From NCBI RefSeq assembly GCF_018614075.1, contig NZ_JAGGOZ010000092.1, positions 1-36,343 of the forward strand: DNA of 36,343 nucleotides, in the 5' to 3' direction. The notes beneath the pieces are model-generated. The model saw only the letters and a list, made by a program, of their open reading frames with translations, searched no databases and was not told where the DNA came from. Both the position numbers and the translations under genes were made by a program. Position 1 is the stretch's first letter. Each line of letters opens with the position of its first letter. This document shows positions 6,739-14,595 of this stretch, in pieces. The DNA comes from Streptomyces sp. ISL-94. Lineage in GTDB: Bacteria; Actinomycetota; Actinomycetes; Streptomycetales; Streptomycetaceae.

Positions 6739-7583
6739 TGCGGTACAGGGTGATCGACACCATCACCACGGAGATCGCCGCGGGCGAGGAGCGGATCCGG
6801 CTGGAGGTCGCGGACGGCATCGCGGTGCTCACCCTGTGCCGCCCGGACACACTCAACGGCTGGAGCTGGGAGTCCACCCGCCAGCTGGGCCTGCTGGCGG
6901 ACCGGATCCGCTTCGACCCCTCGGTACGGGCCGTGCTGCTGCGCGCCGAAGGCCGGGCCTTCTGCGCGGGCATCGACGTCACGGCCCCCGGCGGCGCGAT
7001 CACCGGCGCATCCGCCGCCGAACGCACCCGCAACTACTACGAGGGCATCCGCTGGGTCCACGAGCGGTTCGCGGTCCTCGCCCGCCTCCCGCAACCGGTG
7101 GTGGCCGCCGTCCAGGGCTACTGCCTCGGCTTCGGCTTCGAACTGGCGCTGATGGCCGACATCCGGGTGGCCGCCGAGGACGCCGTCTTCGCCCTGCCGG
7201 AGGCACAGCTGGGCGTGGCCGTGGACGCGGGCGGCGACCTGCGCATCGCCCGCGAGGCGGGCGCCGGCTGGGCCAAGTACCTGGCCCTGACGGGACGCCG
7301 CCTCGACGCGGCGACCGCACGGCGCCTGAACCTGGTCCAACTGGTCCTGCCCGGCCCGGAACTGGAGCCCGCCGCCAGAACCCTGGCGGCGGACATCGCC
7401 GCCAACGCCCCCCTCGCCGTCCAGGGCATCAAACGCTCGGTCGACGCCTACGCGGACGCCGCCCTCCCCGCGGCCCTCGACCGCGCCGCGATGACCGCGG
7501 CCCTCACCCTCACCTCGGAGGACTGCCGCGAGGGCTACACCGCCAAGGCGGCCCGCCGCCCGCCCCGCTTCACGGGAGGCTGA
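6738..7583 (+). CDS. Enoyl-CoA hydratase (crotonase family)
   Basis: A 281-residue crotonase-fold enzyme that should hydrate trans-2-enoyl-CoA. Oxyanion-hole segments are FCAGIDV (about residues 75-81) and GYCLGFGFE (127-135). Both catalytic glutamates of true hydratases are present with the canonical spacing of 20: Glu135 (GFE) and Glu155 (LPE). That argues for hydratase activity over isomerase or other crotonase chemistries. The start is uncertain: GTG 6738 follows a G9 run directly, while GTG 6750 (VIDTITTE) is in frame and has the run as Shine-Dalgarno. It is preceded by a perfect palindrome and ends 14 bp inside the convergent esterase gene. The acyl substrate is unknown. Confidence 0.9.
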   Translation: MRYRVIDTITTEIAAGEERIRLEVADGIAVLTLCRPDTLNGWSWESTRQLGLLADRIRFDPSVRAVLLRAEGRAFCAGIDVTAPGGAITGASAAERTRNYYEGIRWVHERFAVLARLPQPVVAAVQGYCLGFGFELALMADIRVAAEDAVFALPEAQLGVAVDAGGDLRIAREAGAGWAKYLALTGRRLDAATARRLNLVQLVLPGPELEPAARTLAADIAANAPLAVQGIKRSVDAYADAALPAALDRAAMTAALTLTSEDCREGYTAKAARRPPRFTGG

Positions 7584-8793
7584 TCACCTCCTGGCTCTGC
7601 GGGACGTCCTTGACGAACACGATGCCGTCGCTGTCCGCCAAGTGGGCCGGGTCAAGCGGGGCGTAGCCGAACCAGGGGGATACGCGCGGCGCGGGCCCCG
7701 TATCGCCGAGGGCGGTGGCCAGCCGGCGGGCGTCGACGACGCAGCGGTTCTCCCCAAGCGCGTACAGGAGGCCTTCGAGGGTTTCCGGCGGCGGCGTGTC
7801 CACTCCCTGGTGCCGGATCGTGCCGAGGGCCGTGGCCAGGAAGGCGTACTCCGCGCCGAGCCGGGCGCTCACCAGCGCACCGGCGCTCCACCACTCCAGC
7901 GGCATCCCGCCCATCCGCATTGTGCTCTTCTCCCGCTGGAGATGGGAGTTGTGGGCGTGGACGAGCACCGGGCCCCGAGCGGCGGCGGCGAGGAGGTTGT
8001 CGGCCATCATCTGGTCCCGCACGCCCACCAGCCGGGTCATGCGGGCCGGTGAGGTGTCGGCCATCCAGGAGTGGTAGCGCAGCAGGCCGGTCGCGGTGCG
8101 CCCGTACAGGCGCGCCCGCTCCCAGTCGTCCCGCGATGTCGCCGCGATCAGGTGCGGCGTCTGCTCGTCGAGCAGCGCCCCCAGATCGTCGGCGAGCAGC
8201 CGCAGCTCCCCGGCCTCGGCCGACCGCCCCACGGACTGGGCCGGGTCCCTCATCGCGGCGGGATTGGTCCACCGGTCGTCGGCACCGAGCAGGCGGTCGA
8301 GCGTTTCCGCGGTGCAGGGGAGCAGACCCGCGTCCACCCGGGCCGAGAGACAGCCGTGGAGTGCGGTGAGGGCCTGACGGGGGCTCGCGGCGCCGGTGAT
8401 CTCCAGCGGGCCGTCGAAACCGGCGAAGCGGAGCCGCTCGGCCGCGGGCCGGCCGTCGTTGTAGGCGCGCATCCAGCGCACGAGTTCGCGGTTGGCCGCG
8501 GACGCGCCCCACCCATGGCTGATCCCGCGCTCCATGACCTCGTCGAGGGTGCCCGTGCCCGAGGTGACGTACGCGTCCACGACCAGGCCCATCAGGCAGT
8601 CGCTCTCGATCGCGATCGTCCCGTAGCCCTCCTGCTCGACGAGCTGCCGGAAGAGCTCGTTGCGCAGGTCGAGCAGAGTGTCCTCACCGTGGGTGGGCTC
8701 GCCCAGGGCGAGCAGCCGAGGCCGGGACCCCAGCAGCTTCATGACGGCGGCGGGCTCGACGGCATGGGTGATGTCCTTGATGTCAGTAGCCAT
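7570..8793 (-). CDS. Erythromycin esterase-family protein
   Basis: A 407-residue member of the erythromycin esterase family. EreA/EreB enzymes open macrolide lactones, but many actinobacterial relatives act on unknown esters. Conserved residues are in place: Glu32 and His35 (GEPTHGE), Glu63 (IAIESD), and the HAHNSH motif near residue 280, matching the Glu/His set needed for water activation. No signal peptide. It is divergent from a TioE-type MerR regulator with a perfect palindrome between them, suggesting induction by a ligand sensed by that regulator. Its 3' end overlaps the convergent crotonase gene by 14 bp. Macrolide hydrolysis is only inferred. Confidence 0.88.
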   Translation of the reverse strand: MATDIKDITHAVEPAAVMKLLGSRPRLLALGEPTHGEDTLLDLRNELFRQLVEQEGYGTIAIESDCLMGLVVDAYVTSGTGTLDEVMERGISHGWGASAANRELVRWMRAYNDGRPAAERLRFAGFDGPLEITGAASPRQALTALHGCLSARVDAGLLPCTAETLDRLLGADDRWTNPAAMRDPAQSVGRSAEAGELRLLADDLGALLDEQTPHLIAATSRDDWERARLYGRTATGLLRYHSWMADTSPARMTRLVGVRDQMMADNLLAAAARGPVLVHAHNSHLQREKSTMRMGGMPLEWWSAGALVSARLGAEYAFLATALGTIRHQGVDTPPPETLEGLLYALGENRCVVDARRLATALGDTGPAPRVSPWFGYAPLDPAHLADSDGIVFVKDVPQSQEVISLP

Positions 8794-8797
8794 GCCC

Positions 8798-8813
8798 TCA
8801 ACGGTATCGTTGA
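8798..8813. promoter_or_regulatory. Perfect palindrome in the esterase / TioE divergent promoter
   Basis: TCAACG-GTAT-CGTTGA is a 16-bp perfect dyad beginning 5 bp upstream of the esterase start codon in a 58-bp divergent interval. Dyads of this kind placed in the promoter are typical of MerR operators. It is the obvious candidate site for the adjacent two-domain MerR protein. Confidence 0.65.
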
Positions 8814-8851
8814 ACCTTCGGTGGAAATTTTTTCGCGGTAGCCTCGGGGCT

Positions 8852-9604
8852 GTGCGACGAAACCTTCAAAGCGACGGGCAGCTGAGGCCGATCGACCTGG
8901 CGCGTGGGCACGGTCTGTCCACCCAGGCCATCAGGAACTACGAGGAGGCCGGCATCCTCCCGGCCGCCACTCGCACACCCTCCGGTTACCGCACCTACAC
9001 CCCGCTGCACGCGCGGGCCCTGGGCGCGTTCCTCGCCTTGGTCCCCGGCCACAGCCACCAGAGCGCGACGTCGATCATGCGGGCCGTGAACCAGGGCGCG
9101 GTCGACGAGGCGTTCCGCCTCATCGACGAGAGCCACGCCCGGCTGCTCGACGACCGGCGGACGCTCCGGGCCGTGGAGGACGCCCTGCGCGACCTGGCGC
9201 GCACTGCGGCGTCCGAACCCGCTGCGGCGTCCGGACCCGGCGCGTCGGTGTCCGGGCCCGGCGGCACGTTCATCGGGCCGCTGGCCGGGGAGCTCGGAAT
9301 CCGGCCCGCGACGCTGCGGAAATGGGAGCGCGCAGGGCTGGTCCGCCCGCGCCGCGACCCGCTGACCGGGTACCGCGTCTACGACGAGGCCGACGTACGG
9401 GATGTCCGGCTGGCCCACCAACTCAGGCGGGGCGGCTACCTGCTGGAGCAGATCGCCCCGCTGATCACCCAGGTGCGGGCGGCCGGCGGGCTCGAACCGC
9501 TCGAGGCCGCACTGGGCGACTGGCACGGGCGGCTGTCCGCCCGCGCGCGGGCGATGCTGACCGGGGCCGCCGAGCTGGAGGCGTACCTCCGCGCGCGCGG
9601 ATGA
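8852..9604 (+). CDS. TioE-type MerR regulator with two HTH domains
   Basis: A 250-residue protein with two MerR-type winged HTH domains in one chain. The first is at about residues 11-80 (IDLARGHGLSTQAIRNYEEAGIL...SGYRTYT). The second is at about 140-205 (IGPLAGELGIRPATLRKWERAGLV...TGYRVYDEADV). They are joined by a helical segment and an Ala/Gly/Ser-rich linker. This doubled layout is the TioE family, named from the thiocoraline cluster. A normal MerR is a dimer of single HTH chains; here one polypeptide may cover a whole or larger operator. The GTG at 8852 is chosen because homology begins just after it. The ligand is unknown; adjacency suggests it controls the esterase and itself. Confidence 0.88.
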   Translation: MRRNLQSDGQLRPIDLARGHGLSTQAIRNYEEAGILPAATRTPSGYRTYTPLHARALGAFLALVPGHSHQSATSIMRAVNQGAVDEAFRLIDESHARLLDDRRTLRAVEDALRDLARTAASEPAAASGPGASVSGPGGTFIGPLAGELGIRPATLRKWERAGLVRPRRDPLTGYRVYDEADVRDVRLAHQLRRGGYLLEQIAPLITQVRAAGGLEPLEAALGDWHGRLSARARAMLTGAAELEAYLRARG

Positions 9605-9616
9605 GCGCACGAACCG

Positions 9617-9631
9617 GAGGCCGACGGCCTC
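9617..9631. terminator. Bidirectional hairpin between convergent TioE and SDR genes
   Basis: GAGGCC-GAC-GGCCTC is a short perfect hairpin filling the 33-bp gap between the two convergent stop codons. It would serve both genes. Confidence 0.55.
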
Positions 9632-9637
9632 GGCAGG

Positions 9638-10537
9638 TCACGCGCCGAACGGTCCGCGGCCCAGCTGCTCCCGTACCGGCACGACCTCGGGGTTGACCAG
9701 GGTGCGGCGCTGCCAGTTCGCGCCGTCCACCACCAGGGTGTGGCCGGTGACGAAGCGGGCGTAGGGGGAGGCCAGGAAGGTGGCGGCCCAGCCCAGTTCG
9801 CGCGGGGCGCCCACGCGCAGGGCGGGCTGGCGCGCGTTCCGGGCTTCCGGTGCGGCGCGGTCCAGGCCGGTGCGGATGTCCTCGGTCATGTCGGCGTGCG
9901 GGAACAGCCCCGGGACCAGGCCGTTGATCTGGATGCCGTACGGGCCCCACTCGACGGCGAGCGTCTCCACCAGGTTCTTCACCCCGGCCTTGGCCGCCGC
10001 GCTGTGGGCGAAGCCCGGTCCGCCGGTCCAGGCGTACGAGGCACCGATGTTCACGATCGAGCCCGGCGTGCCCGCGGCGAGGTGGCGGCGGCCGAACTCG
10101 CGGGTCATGAACCAGGTGCCGGTCAGGGTGATGTCGACCACCGCCCGCCAGGCGTTGGGGGAGAGGTCCTCGGCGGGGGAGGGGAAGTTGGCGGCCGCGT
10201 TGTTGACCAGCACATCCGGCAGGCCGAGCGCCGCCTGCGCCGCGTCGAAGACGTCCGCGACCCGCTCGGGGTCCCGGATGTCGCAGACGGCGGCCGTCAC
10301 CCGGCCGGCGCCGGGGACGGCCGCCAGCTCCTCGCGCGCCGCATGGAGCTGCTCGGCGCGCCGGCTCGCGATCACCAGATCGGCCCCGAGCCGTGCGAAC
10401 TCGGCGGCGATGGCCTTGCCCAGCCCGGTGCCGCCGCCGGTCACGAGGACCACCTGCCCGGCGTACGTACCGGGGGGCAGGGCGGCGGCGCCGAGCGGCG
10501 GCGGCGCGGGCAGGCCGCGCGGGATCTCGTGCTTCAT
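9638..10537 (-). CDS. Short-chain dehydrogenase, 2,4-dienoyl-CoA reductase-like
   Basis: A 299-residue SDR. The cofactor motif TGGGTGLG and the NNAAANFP motif are intact. The classical YxxxK is replaced by HSAAAK, as in the dienoyl-CoA reductase subfamily, where the catalytic Tyr sits further upstream. The sequence NIGASYAWTG...SAAAKAGV lines up with that arrangement (Tyr in SYAWTG, Lys in AAAK). The likely reaction is NADPH-dependent reduction of 2,4-dienoyl-CoA or trans-2-enoyl-CoA during beta-oxidation of unsaturated chains. The ATG at 10537 gives MKHEIPRG; further upstream codons overlap the gene remnant. It lies next to an acyl-CoA dehydrogenase operon, a supporting context. Confidence 0.85.
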   Translation of the reverse strand: MKHEIPRGLPAPPPLGAAALPPGTYAGQVVLVTGGGTGLGKAIAAEFARLGADLVIASRRAEQLHAAREELAAVPGAGRVTAAVCDIRDPERVADVFDAAQAALGLPDVLVNNAAANFPSPAEDLSPNAWRAVVDITLTGTWFMTREFGRRHLAAGTPGSIVNIGASYAWTGGPGFAHSAAAKAGVKNLVETLAVEWGPYGIQINGLVPGLFPHADMTEDIRTGLDRAAPEARNARQPALRVGAPRELGWAATFLASPYARFVTGHTLVVDGANWQRRTLVNPEVVPVREQLGRGPFGA

Positions 10538-10586
10538 GGGGCATCGATAGCGCGCGGACGCCGAGATCGCCATGCCCCGGACGGAA

Positions 10587-10880
10587 TCAACCCTGCGGGG
10601 TGTAGGCCTGCTTGCTCGCGCAGGTCCAGAGCACGGCGTTGCCCGTCCGGGTCTGCCGGTCGACGACGGTGCCGCCGACCCGGTCGTCGTCGGTGGCGGC
10701 GAAGGCGCGGGTGAGCGGCACCTCGCCCGGGGCGGCCGCGGGGAAGGGGAGCGCCTTCGGGGCCCCCTTGCCGGACCAGTAGAAGGTCTTGGTGACCTCG
10801 ATGTCGTTGTCGGCGTCGTAGTGCGAGCCGGTGACCGTGTCGACGATGTCGCCGCGCTGCTCAACCCGAGGCCCCGGAAG
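10587..10880 (-). pseudogene. 5'-truncated gene remnant, about 95 codons, unknown family
   Basis: The minus strand is open in one frame with almost perfect third-position G/C, ending with TGA at 10587-10589. The peptide runs from about GDIVDTVTGSHYDADND through WSGKGAPKALPFP to LWTCASKQAYTPQG, which looks like genuine secreted or periplasmic protein sequence. No ATG, GTG or TTG start in this frame lies near the point where good coding bias begins. I therefore read it as the 3' end of a gene whose 5' part was lost. I do not recognise the family. A frameshifted intact small gene is the alternative. Confidence 0.5.
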
Positions 10881-10923
10881 GGCCGCCTCCTTTCCCGCGC
10901 GTCCCGGTGGTTCACAGGAGGGC

Positions 10924-10935
10924 AAGCGACCGCTT
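10924..10935. promoter_or_regulatory. Candidate TetR-type operator of the acyl-CoA dehydrogenase operon
   Basis: AAGCG-AC-CGCTT, followed by TAGTATG, lies about 50 bp upstream of the operon's first start codon. Dyads of the AGCG..CGCT type are common before actinobacterial acyl-CoA catabolism genes. The regulator is not in the window, and the site differs from the one before the crotonase gene. Confidence 0.5.
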
Positions 10936-10982
10936 AGTATGCCCGCGGAGCGCGGTTCCCCGACGGCGGCTGGAGGCCCCGG

Positions 10983-11960
10983 ATGCAGGCATGGCGAGTA
11001 CATACCCCCGGCGAACCCCGTGAGGCCATGCGCCTCGAAGAGGTTCCCGAACCGGTCCCCGGCGAGGGCGAGGTGAGGCTCAGGGTGCTCGCCGCCAACG
11101 TCAACTTCCCCGACGCGCTGCTCGTCCGCGGCCAGTACCAGATCCGCCCGCCGCTCCCCTTCACCCCCGGCGTCGAGATCTGCGCCGAGACCGAGGACGG
11201 CCGCCGCGTCATCGCCACCCCGAGCCTGCCGAACGGCGGCTTCGCCGAGTACGCCACCGCGCCGGCCCGCGCCCTGCTGCCCGCCCCGGACAGCCTCGAC
11301 GACGCCGAGGCGGCCGCCCTGCACATCGGCTACCAGACCGGCTGGTTCGGCCTGCACCGCCGCGCCCGCATCCAGGCCGGCGAGACCCTCCTCGTGCACG
11401 CCGCCGCCGGCGGGGTCGGAAGCGCCGCCGTCCAGCTCGGCAAGGCCGCCGGCGCCACCGTCATCGGCGTCGTCGGAGGCAAGGCCAAGGCGCGCACCGC
11501 CGAGGAGCTCGGCTGCGACCTGGTCATCGACCGCACGGCCGAGGACATCGCCTCCCGCGTCAAGGAGTTCACCGCCGGGCACGGCGCCGACGTGGTCTAC
11601 GACCCGGTCGGCGGGGACTCCTACACCGCCTCCGCCAAATGCGTGGCCTTCGAGGGCCGGATCGTCGTCGTCGGCTTCGCCAGCGGCACCATCCCCACCC
11701 CCGCGCTCAACCACGCGCTGGTGAAGAACTACTCCGTCCTCGGCCTGCACTGGGGCCTGTACGCCGCCAGGGAACCCGCCGCCATCCTCGCCTGCCACGC
11801 CGAGCTCACCCGGCTCGCCGCCGAGGGCGCCGTCAAGCCGCTGGTCAGCGAACGCGTCCCGCTCGCCGCGGCCGCCGACGCCGTGCAGCGCCTCGCCGAC
11901 GGAACCACCACCGGCCGGCTGGTCGTCGTACCGGCCCTGGACGGAGGTGCCTCGCGATGA
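10983..11960 (+). CDS. NADPH:quinone oxidoreductase-like zinc-free MDR
   Basis: A 325-residue medium-chain dehydrogenase/reductase of the quinone oxidoreductase type. It has the N-terminal GroES-like domain (NVNFPDALLVRGQYQ), no catalytic-zinc cysteine pattern, and the nucleotide-binding motif HAAAGGVGSAAVQLGK. It likely reduces a C=C bond or quinone with NADPH. It is the first gene of a three-gene operon; its stop codon overlaps the ATG of the next gene (ATGA at 11957). Relatives often sit beside acyl-CoA dehydrogenase pairs, so an enoyl-CoA or enone substrate is a reasonable inference. The ATG at 10983 begins the conserved MQAWRV, with GGAGG a few bases upstream. Confidence 0.88.
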   Translation: MQAWRVHTPGEPREAMRLEEVPEPVPGEGEVRLRVLAANVNFPDALLVRGQYQIRPPLPFTPGVEICAETEDGRRVIATPSLPNGGFAEYATAPARALLPAPDSLDDAEAAALHIGYQTGWFGLHRRARIQAGETLLVHAAAGGVGSAAVQLGKAAGATVIGVVGGKAKARTAEELGCDLVIDRTAEDIASRVKEFTAGHGADVVYDPVGGDSYTASAKCVAFEGRIVVVGFASGTIPTPALNHALVKNYSVLGLHWGLYAAREPAAILACHAELTRLAAEGAVKPLVSERVPLAAAADAVQRLADGTTTGRLVVVPALDGGASR

Positions 11961-13147
11961 CGCTCACCGCCGAGGACCTGGTCACCCGTACCCGGCAGCT
12001 GCTCGCCGCCCACCCGCCCGCGGCCACCTCGCGCACCGACTTCCTGCGGGCCCGCTTCGACGCCGGCCTCGCCTGGGTCCACTACCCCGAGGGCCTCGGC
12101 GGCCTCGCCGCCCCCCGTGCCCTCCAGGCCGTCGTCGACGCCGAACTGGAGGCCGCCGGAGCCCCCGACAACGACCCGCGCCGGATCGGCATCGGCCTCG
12201 GGATGGCCGCGCCCACGATCCTCGCGTACGGCACCGAGGAGCAGAAGCGGCGCTTCCTGCACCCCCTGTGGGTCGGCGAGGAGGTCTGGTGCCAGCTCTT
12301 CAGCGAGCCCGGCGCCGGCTCCGACCTCGCCGCGCTCGGCACCCGCGCCGTCCTCGACGAGGACACCCGCGAGTGGGTGGTCGACGGCCAGAAGGTGTGG
12401 ACCTCCAGCGCCCACACCGCCCGCTGGGCCATCATGATCGCCCGCACCGACCCGGCGCTGCCCAAGCACCAGGGCATCACCTACTTCCTCTGCGACATGC
12501 ACGCCCCCGGCGTCGAGGTCCGGCCGCTGCGCCAGATCACCGGCGAGGCCGAGTTCAACGAGGTGTTCCTCACCGGCGTCCGCGTCCCCGACACCCACCG
12601 CCTCGGCGCCGTCGGCGAGGGCTGGGCCGTCGCCCGCACCACCCTGATGAACGAGCGCGTCTCCATCGGCGGCATGCGCATCCCCCGCGAGGGCGGCATG
12701 ATCGCCCCGGTCGCCGCCGCCTGGCGCGAGCGCCCGGAACTGCGCACCCACGCCCTCCACCAGCGGCTGCTGGAACTGTGGGTCGAGGCCGAGGTCGCCC
12801 GCCTCACGGGGGAACGGCTGCGCCAGCAGCTGGTCGCCGGGCAGCCCGGCCCCGAGGGATCGGGCATGAAGCTCACCTTCGCCCGCCTCAACCAGGAGAT
12901 CAGCGGCCTGGAGGTGGAGCTCCTCGGCGAGGAAGGCCTCCTGTACGAGGACTGGACCCTGCGGCGACCCGAACTGGTCGACTTCACCGGCCGCGATGCC
13001 GGCTACCGCTACCTGCGCGCCAAGGGCAACAGTATCGAGGGCGGCACCAGCGAAATCCTCCTCAACATCGTCGCCGAACGCGTGCTGGGCCTGCCCCCCG
13101 AGCCGCGCGACGACAAGGACCTCCCCTGGAAGGACCTGGCCCGATGA
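11957..13147 (+). CDS. Acyl-CoA dehydrogenase, large subunit of a FadE-type pair
   Basis: A 396-residue FAD-dependent acyl-CoA dehydrogenase. It has the N-terminal helical domain, the FAD-contacting strand region WCQLFSEPGAGSDLA, WTSSAH in the middle domain, and the C-terminal signature RAKGNSIEGGTSEILLNIVAERVLGLP. It is translationally coupled to the MDR gene upstream (ATGA) and to a second, unlike dehydrogenase downstream (ATGA at 13144). Adjacent unlike genes of this kind in actinobacteria often encode alpha2-beta2 heterotetramers, as known for mycobacterial steroid-degrading FadE/ChsE pairs. GGAGG 9 bases upstream supports the start. The substrate is unknown; bulky or branched acyl-CoA is an inference. 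Confidence 0.9.
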   Translation: MTLTAEDLVTRTRQLLAAHPPAATSRTDFLRARFDAGLAWVHYPEGLGGLAAPRALQAVVDAELEAAGAPDNDPRRIGIGLGMAAPTILAYGTEEQKRRFLHPLWVGEEVWCQLFSEPGAGSDLAALGTRAVLDEDTREWVVDGQKVWTSSAHTARWAIMIARTDPALPKHQGITYFLCDMHAPGVEVRPLRQITGEAEFNEVFLTGVRVPDTHRLGAVGEGWAVARTTLMNERVSIGGMRIPREGGMIAPVAAAWRERPELRTHALHQRLLELWVEAEVARLTGERLRQQLVAGQPGPEGSGMKLTFARLNQEISGLEVELLGEEGLLYEDWTLRRPELVDFTGRDAGYRYLRAKGNSIEGGTSEILLNIVAERVLGLPPEPRDDKDLPWKDLAR

Positions 13148-14259
13148 CGGCACCGACCGATCTGCTGTACTCCGAGACGGAGGAGGAGCTCCGCTCCGCC
13201 GTACGGTCCCTCCTCGCCGACCGCTGCGACAGCGCGGGCGTCCTCGCCCGAGCCGAGACCGGCCGTCCGCACGACCCGGCCGTATGGCAGACCCTCGCCG
13301 TCGGGATCGGCGCCGCCGGACTGCTCGTACCGGAGAAGCTGGGCGGCCAGGGCGCGAGCCACCGCGAGGCGGCCGTGGTCCTGGAGGAGCTGGGCCGGGC
13401 CGTGGCGCCCGTCCCGTACCTGACGAGCGCGGTGCTCGCGACGGAGATCCTGCTCGGCTGCGACACCGGGGACAGCGCGGAGGTCGCCCCGCTGCTGCGG
13501 GAGCTGGCCTCGGGGCGCCGGGTGTGCGTACCGGCCGTGCCGCTGACCCTCGCCCCCGGCGCGCGCCTGCCCGCCGCCGTCCGGGACTCCGGCGGAGGCG
13601 TCCTGACCGGCAGGGTCACCGCCGTCGCGGACGCCGTGGCCGCCGACGTCCTGCTGGTCCTCGCCGACACCGGGCTGTACGCCGTCCCGGCCGCCTCGGC
13701 CGAACTGACCGCGCTGGTCCCGCTGGACCTGACCCGCCCCCTGGCCACCGTCACCCTCGACGCCGCCGCCGGCACCCTGATCGCCGACCCCGCCACGGCC
13801 CGGGCGGCCGTCGCCGGAGCCCTGCTCTCCGGGGCCGGGCTGCTCGCCTCCGAGCAGCTCGGGATCGCCGAGTGGTGCCTGACGGAGACCGTCGGATACG
13901 TCCGGGGCCGCCACCAGTTCAACCGGCCCGTCGGCTCCTTCCAGGCCCTCAAGCACCGCCTCGCGCGGCTCTGGCTCGACGTGGCCTCCGCCCGTGCGGC
14001 GGCGAGGGCGGCGGCCGACGCCCTCGCCACCTCCGCCCCCGACGCGCCCCTCACGGTCGCCGTCGCCCAGGCCTACTGCTCGGGCGTGGCCGTCCGCGCC
14101 GCCGAGGAGTGCGTCCAACTGCACGGCGGCATCGGCATGACCTGGGAGCACCCGGCCCACCTCTACCTCAAGCGGGCCAAGGCCGACTCCCTGGCCCTCG
14201 GCACAACGGGCCATCACCGCGGCCTGGTCGCCGACTTCGCGGAACTCCCGGCACCTTAG
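13144..14259 (+). CDS. Acyl-CoA dehydrogenase, small partner subunit of a FadE-type pair
   Basis: A 371-residue acyl-CoA dehydrogenase homologue that differs strongly from its neighbour. The C-terminal domain carries RHQFNRPVGSFQALKHRLA and QLHGGIGMTWEHPAHLYLKRA, both family signatures. The central beta domain is degraded and lacks the normal FAD-loop motifs, typical of the partner subunit in heterotetrameric enzymes. It starts at ATG 13144 inside the stop of the previous gene, implying equimolar synthesis. It ends the operon; the repeat region follows. Monofunctional activity without its partner is unlikely, but this is inference from family behaviour. Confidence 0.87.
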   Translation: MTAPTDLLYSETEEELRSAVRSLLADRCDSAGVLARAETGRPHDPAVWQTLAVGIGAAGLLVPEKLGGQGASHREAAVVLEELGRAVAPVPYLTSAVLATEILLGCDTGDSAEVAPLLRELASGRRVCVPAVPLTLAPGARLPAAVRDSGGGVLTGRVTAVADAVAADVLLVLADTGLYAVPAASAELTALVPLDLTRPLATVTLDAAAGTLIADPATARAAVAGALLSGAGLLASEQLGIAEWCLTETVGYVRGRHQFNRPVGSFQALKHRLARLWLDVASARAAARAAADALATSAPDAPLTVAVAQAYCSGVAVRAAEECVQLHGGIGMTWEHPAHLYLKRAKADSLALGTTGHHRGLVADFAELPAP

Positions 14260-14318
14260 GGGCTCCGGCGGATCACGTCCCGGCCCGCCCGGGCCCGAGC
14301 TCTCCGGCGCCCGGGCCC

Positions 14319-14442
14319 GAGCTCTCTGCCTGCCCGGCCCGCCCGGTCCGAGCTCTCTGCCTGCCCGGCCCGCCCGGTCCGAGCTCTCTGCCTGCCCGGC
14401 CCGCCCGGTCCGAGCTCTCTGCCTGCCCGGCCCGCCCGGCCC
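14319..14442. repeat. 31-bp tandem repeat, four copies
   Basis: Copies begin at 14319, 14350, 14381 and 14412. Each starts with GAGCTCTCTGCCTGCCCGGC and ends in a CCGCCCGG-type segment; copy 4 has one T-to-C change. Degenerate related units flank both sides (GAGCTC at 14297; GGGCTC at 14443). The period is not a multiple of three and there are no unique spacers, so it is neither coding nor CRISPR. Complementary CCGGGC/GCCCGG segments allow hairpins in RNA. Confidence 0.92.
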
Positions 14443-14475
14443 GGGCTCTCCGGCCCTGATCCGCCGGCCCCCCGA

Positions 14476-14529
14476 GGGGTGTCCGGGCGTCCGGGGGGTT
14501 GTCCGGGGGGCTCGGGCGGGGCGGGCGGG
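14476..14529 (+). other. G-quadruplex-prone G-tract cluster
   Basis: Eight tracts of three to six G lie within 54 bp on the plus strand, separated by 1-6 nt. This satisfies the usual G3+N1-7 quadruplex rule several times over. It lies 66 bp before the GNAT start, downstream of the repeat array. Confidence 0.6.
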
Positions 14530-14595
14530 TTCTTCCCTTCCGGTACCACCCGACCCGCCTCCGGCGCCCCGCCGGCGGATCCCTATCCTCGCCGC

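Larger units (their letters stand above)
14260..14595. other. 336-bp intergenic region with tandem repeats and a G-tract cluster
   Basis: No gene is supported here. The first half is a 31-bp tandem repeat array with degenerate flanks (14285-14470); the second half carries eight runs of three or more G (14476-14529). Open frames crossing the repeats on the minus strand are by-products of the repeat composition. Confidence 0.7.

Noticed and set aside
7570..9604. Antibiotic biosynthetic gene cluster around the esterase and TioE regulator
   Set aside because: No synthase, assembly-line or tailoring genes nearby; a resistance-like esterase and a regulator alone are not enough.
14285..14470. CRISPR array
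   Set aside because: The 31-bp units are contiguous with no unique spacers and no cas genes are in the window.
14256..14549. Minus-strand protein rich in GRAGRELGPGGPGRQ repeats
   Set aside because: It is a translation of the non-coding 31-bp repeats; every frame through the array is open because of composition.
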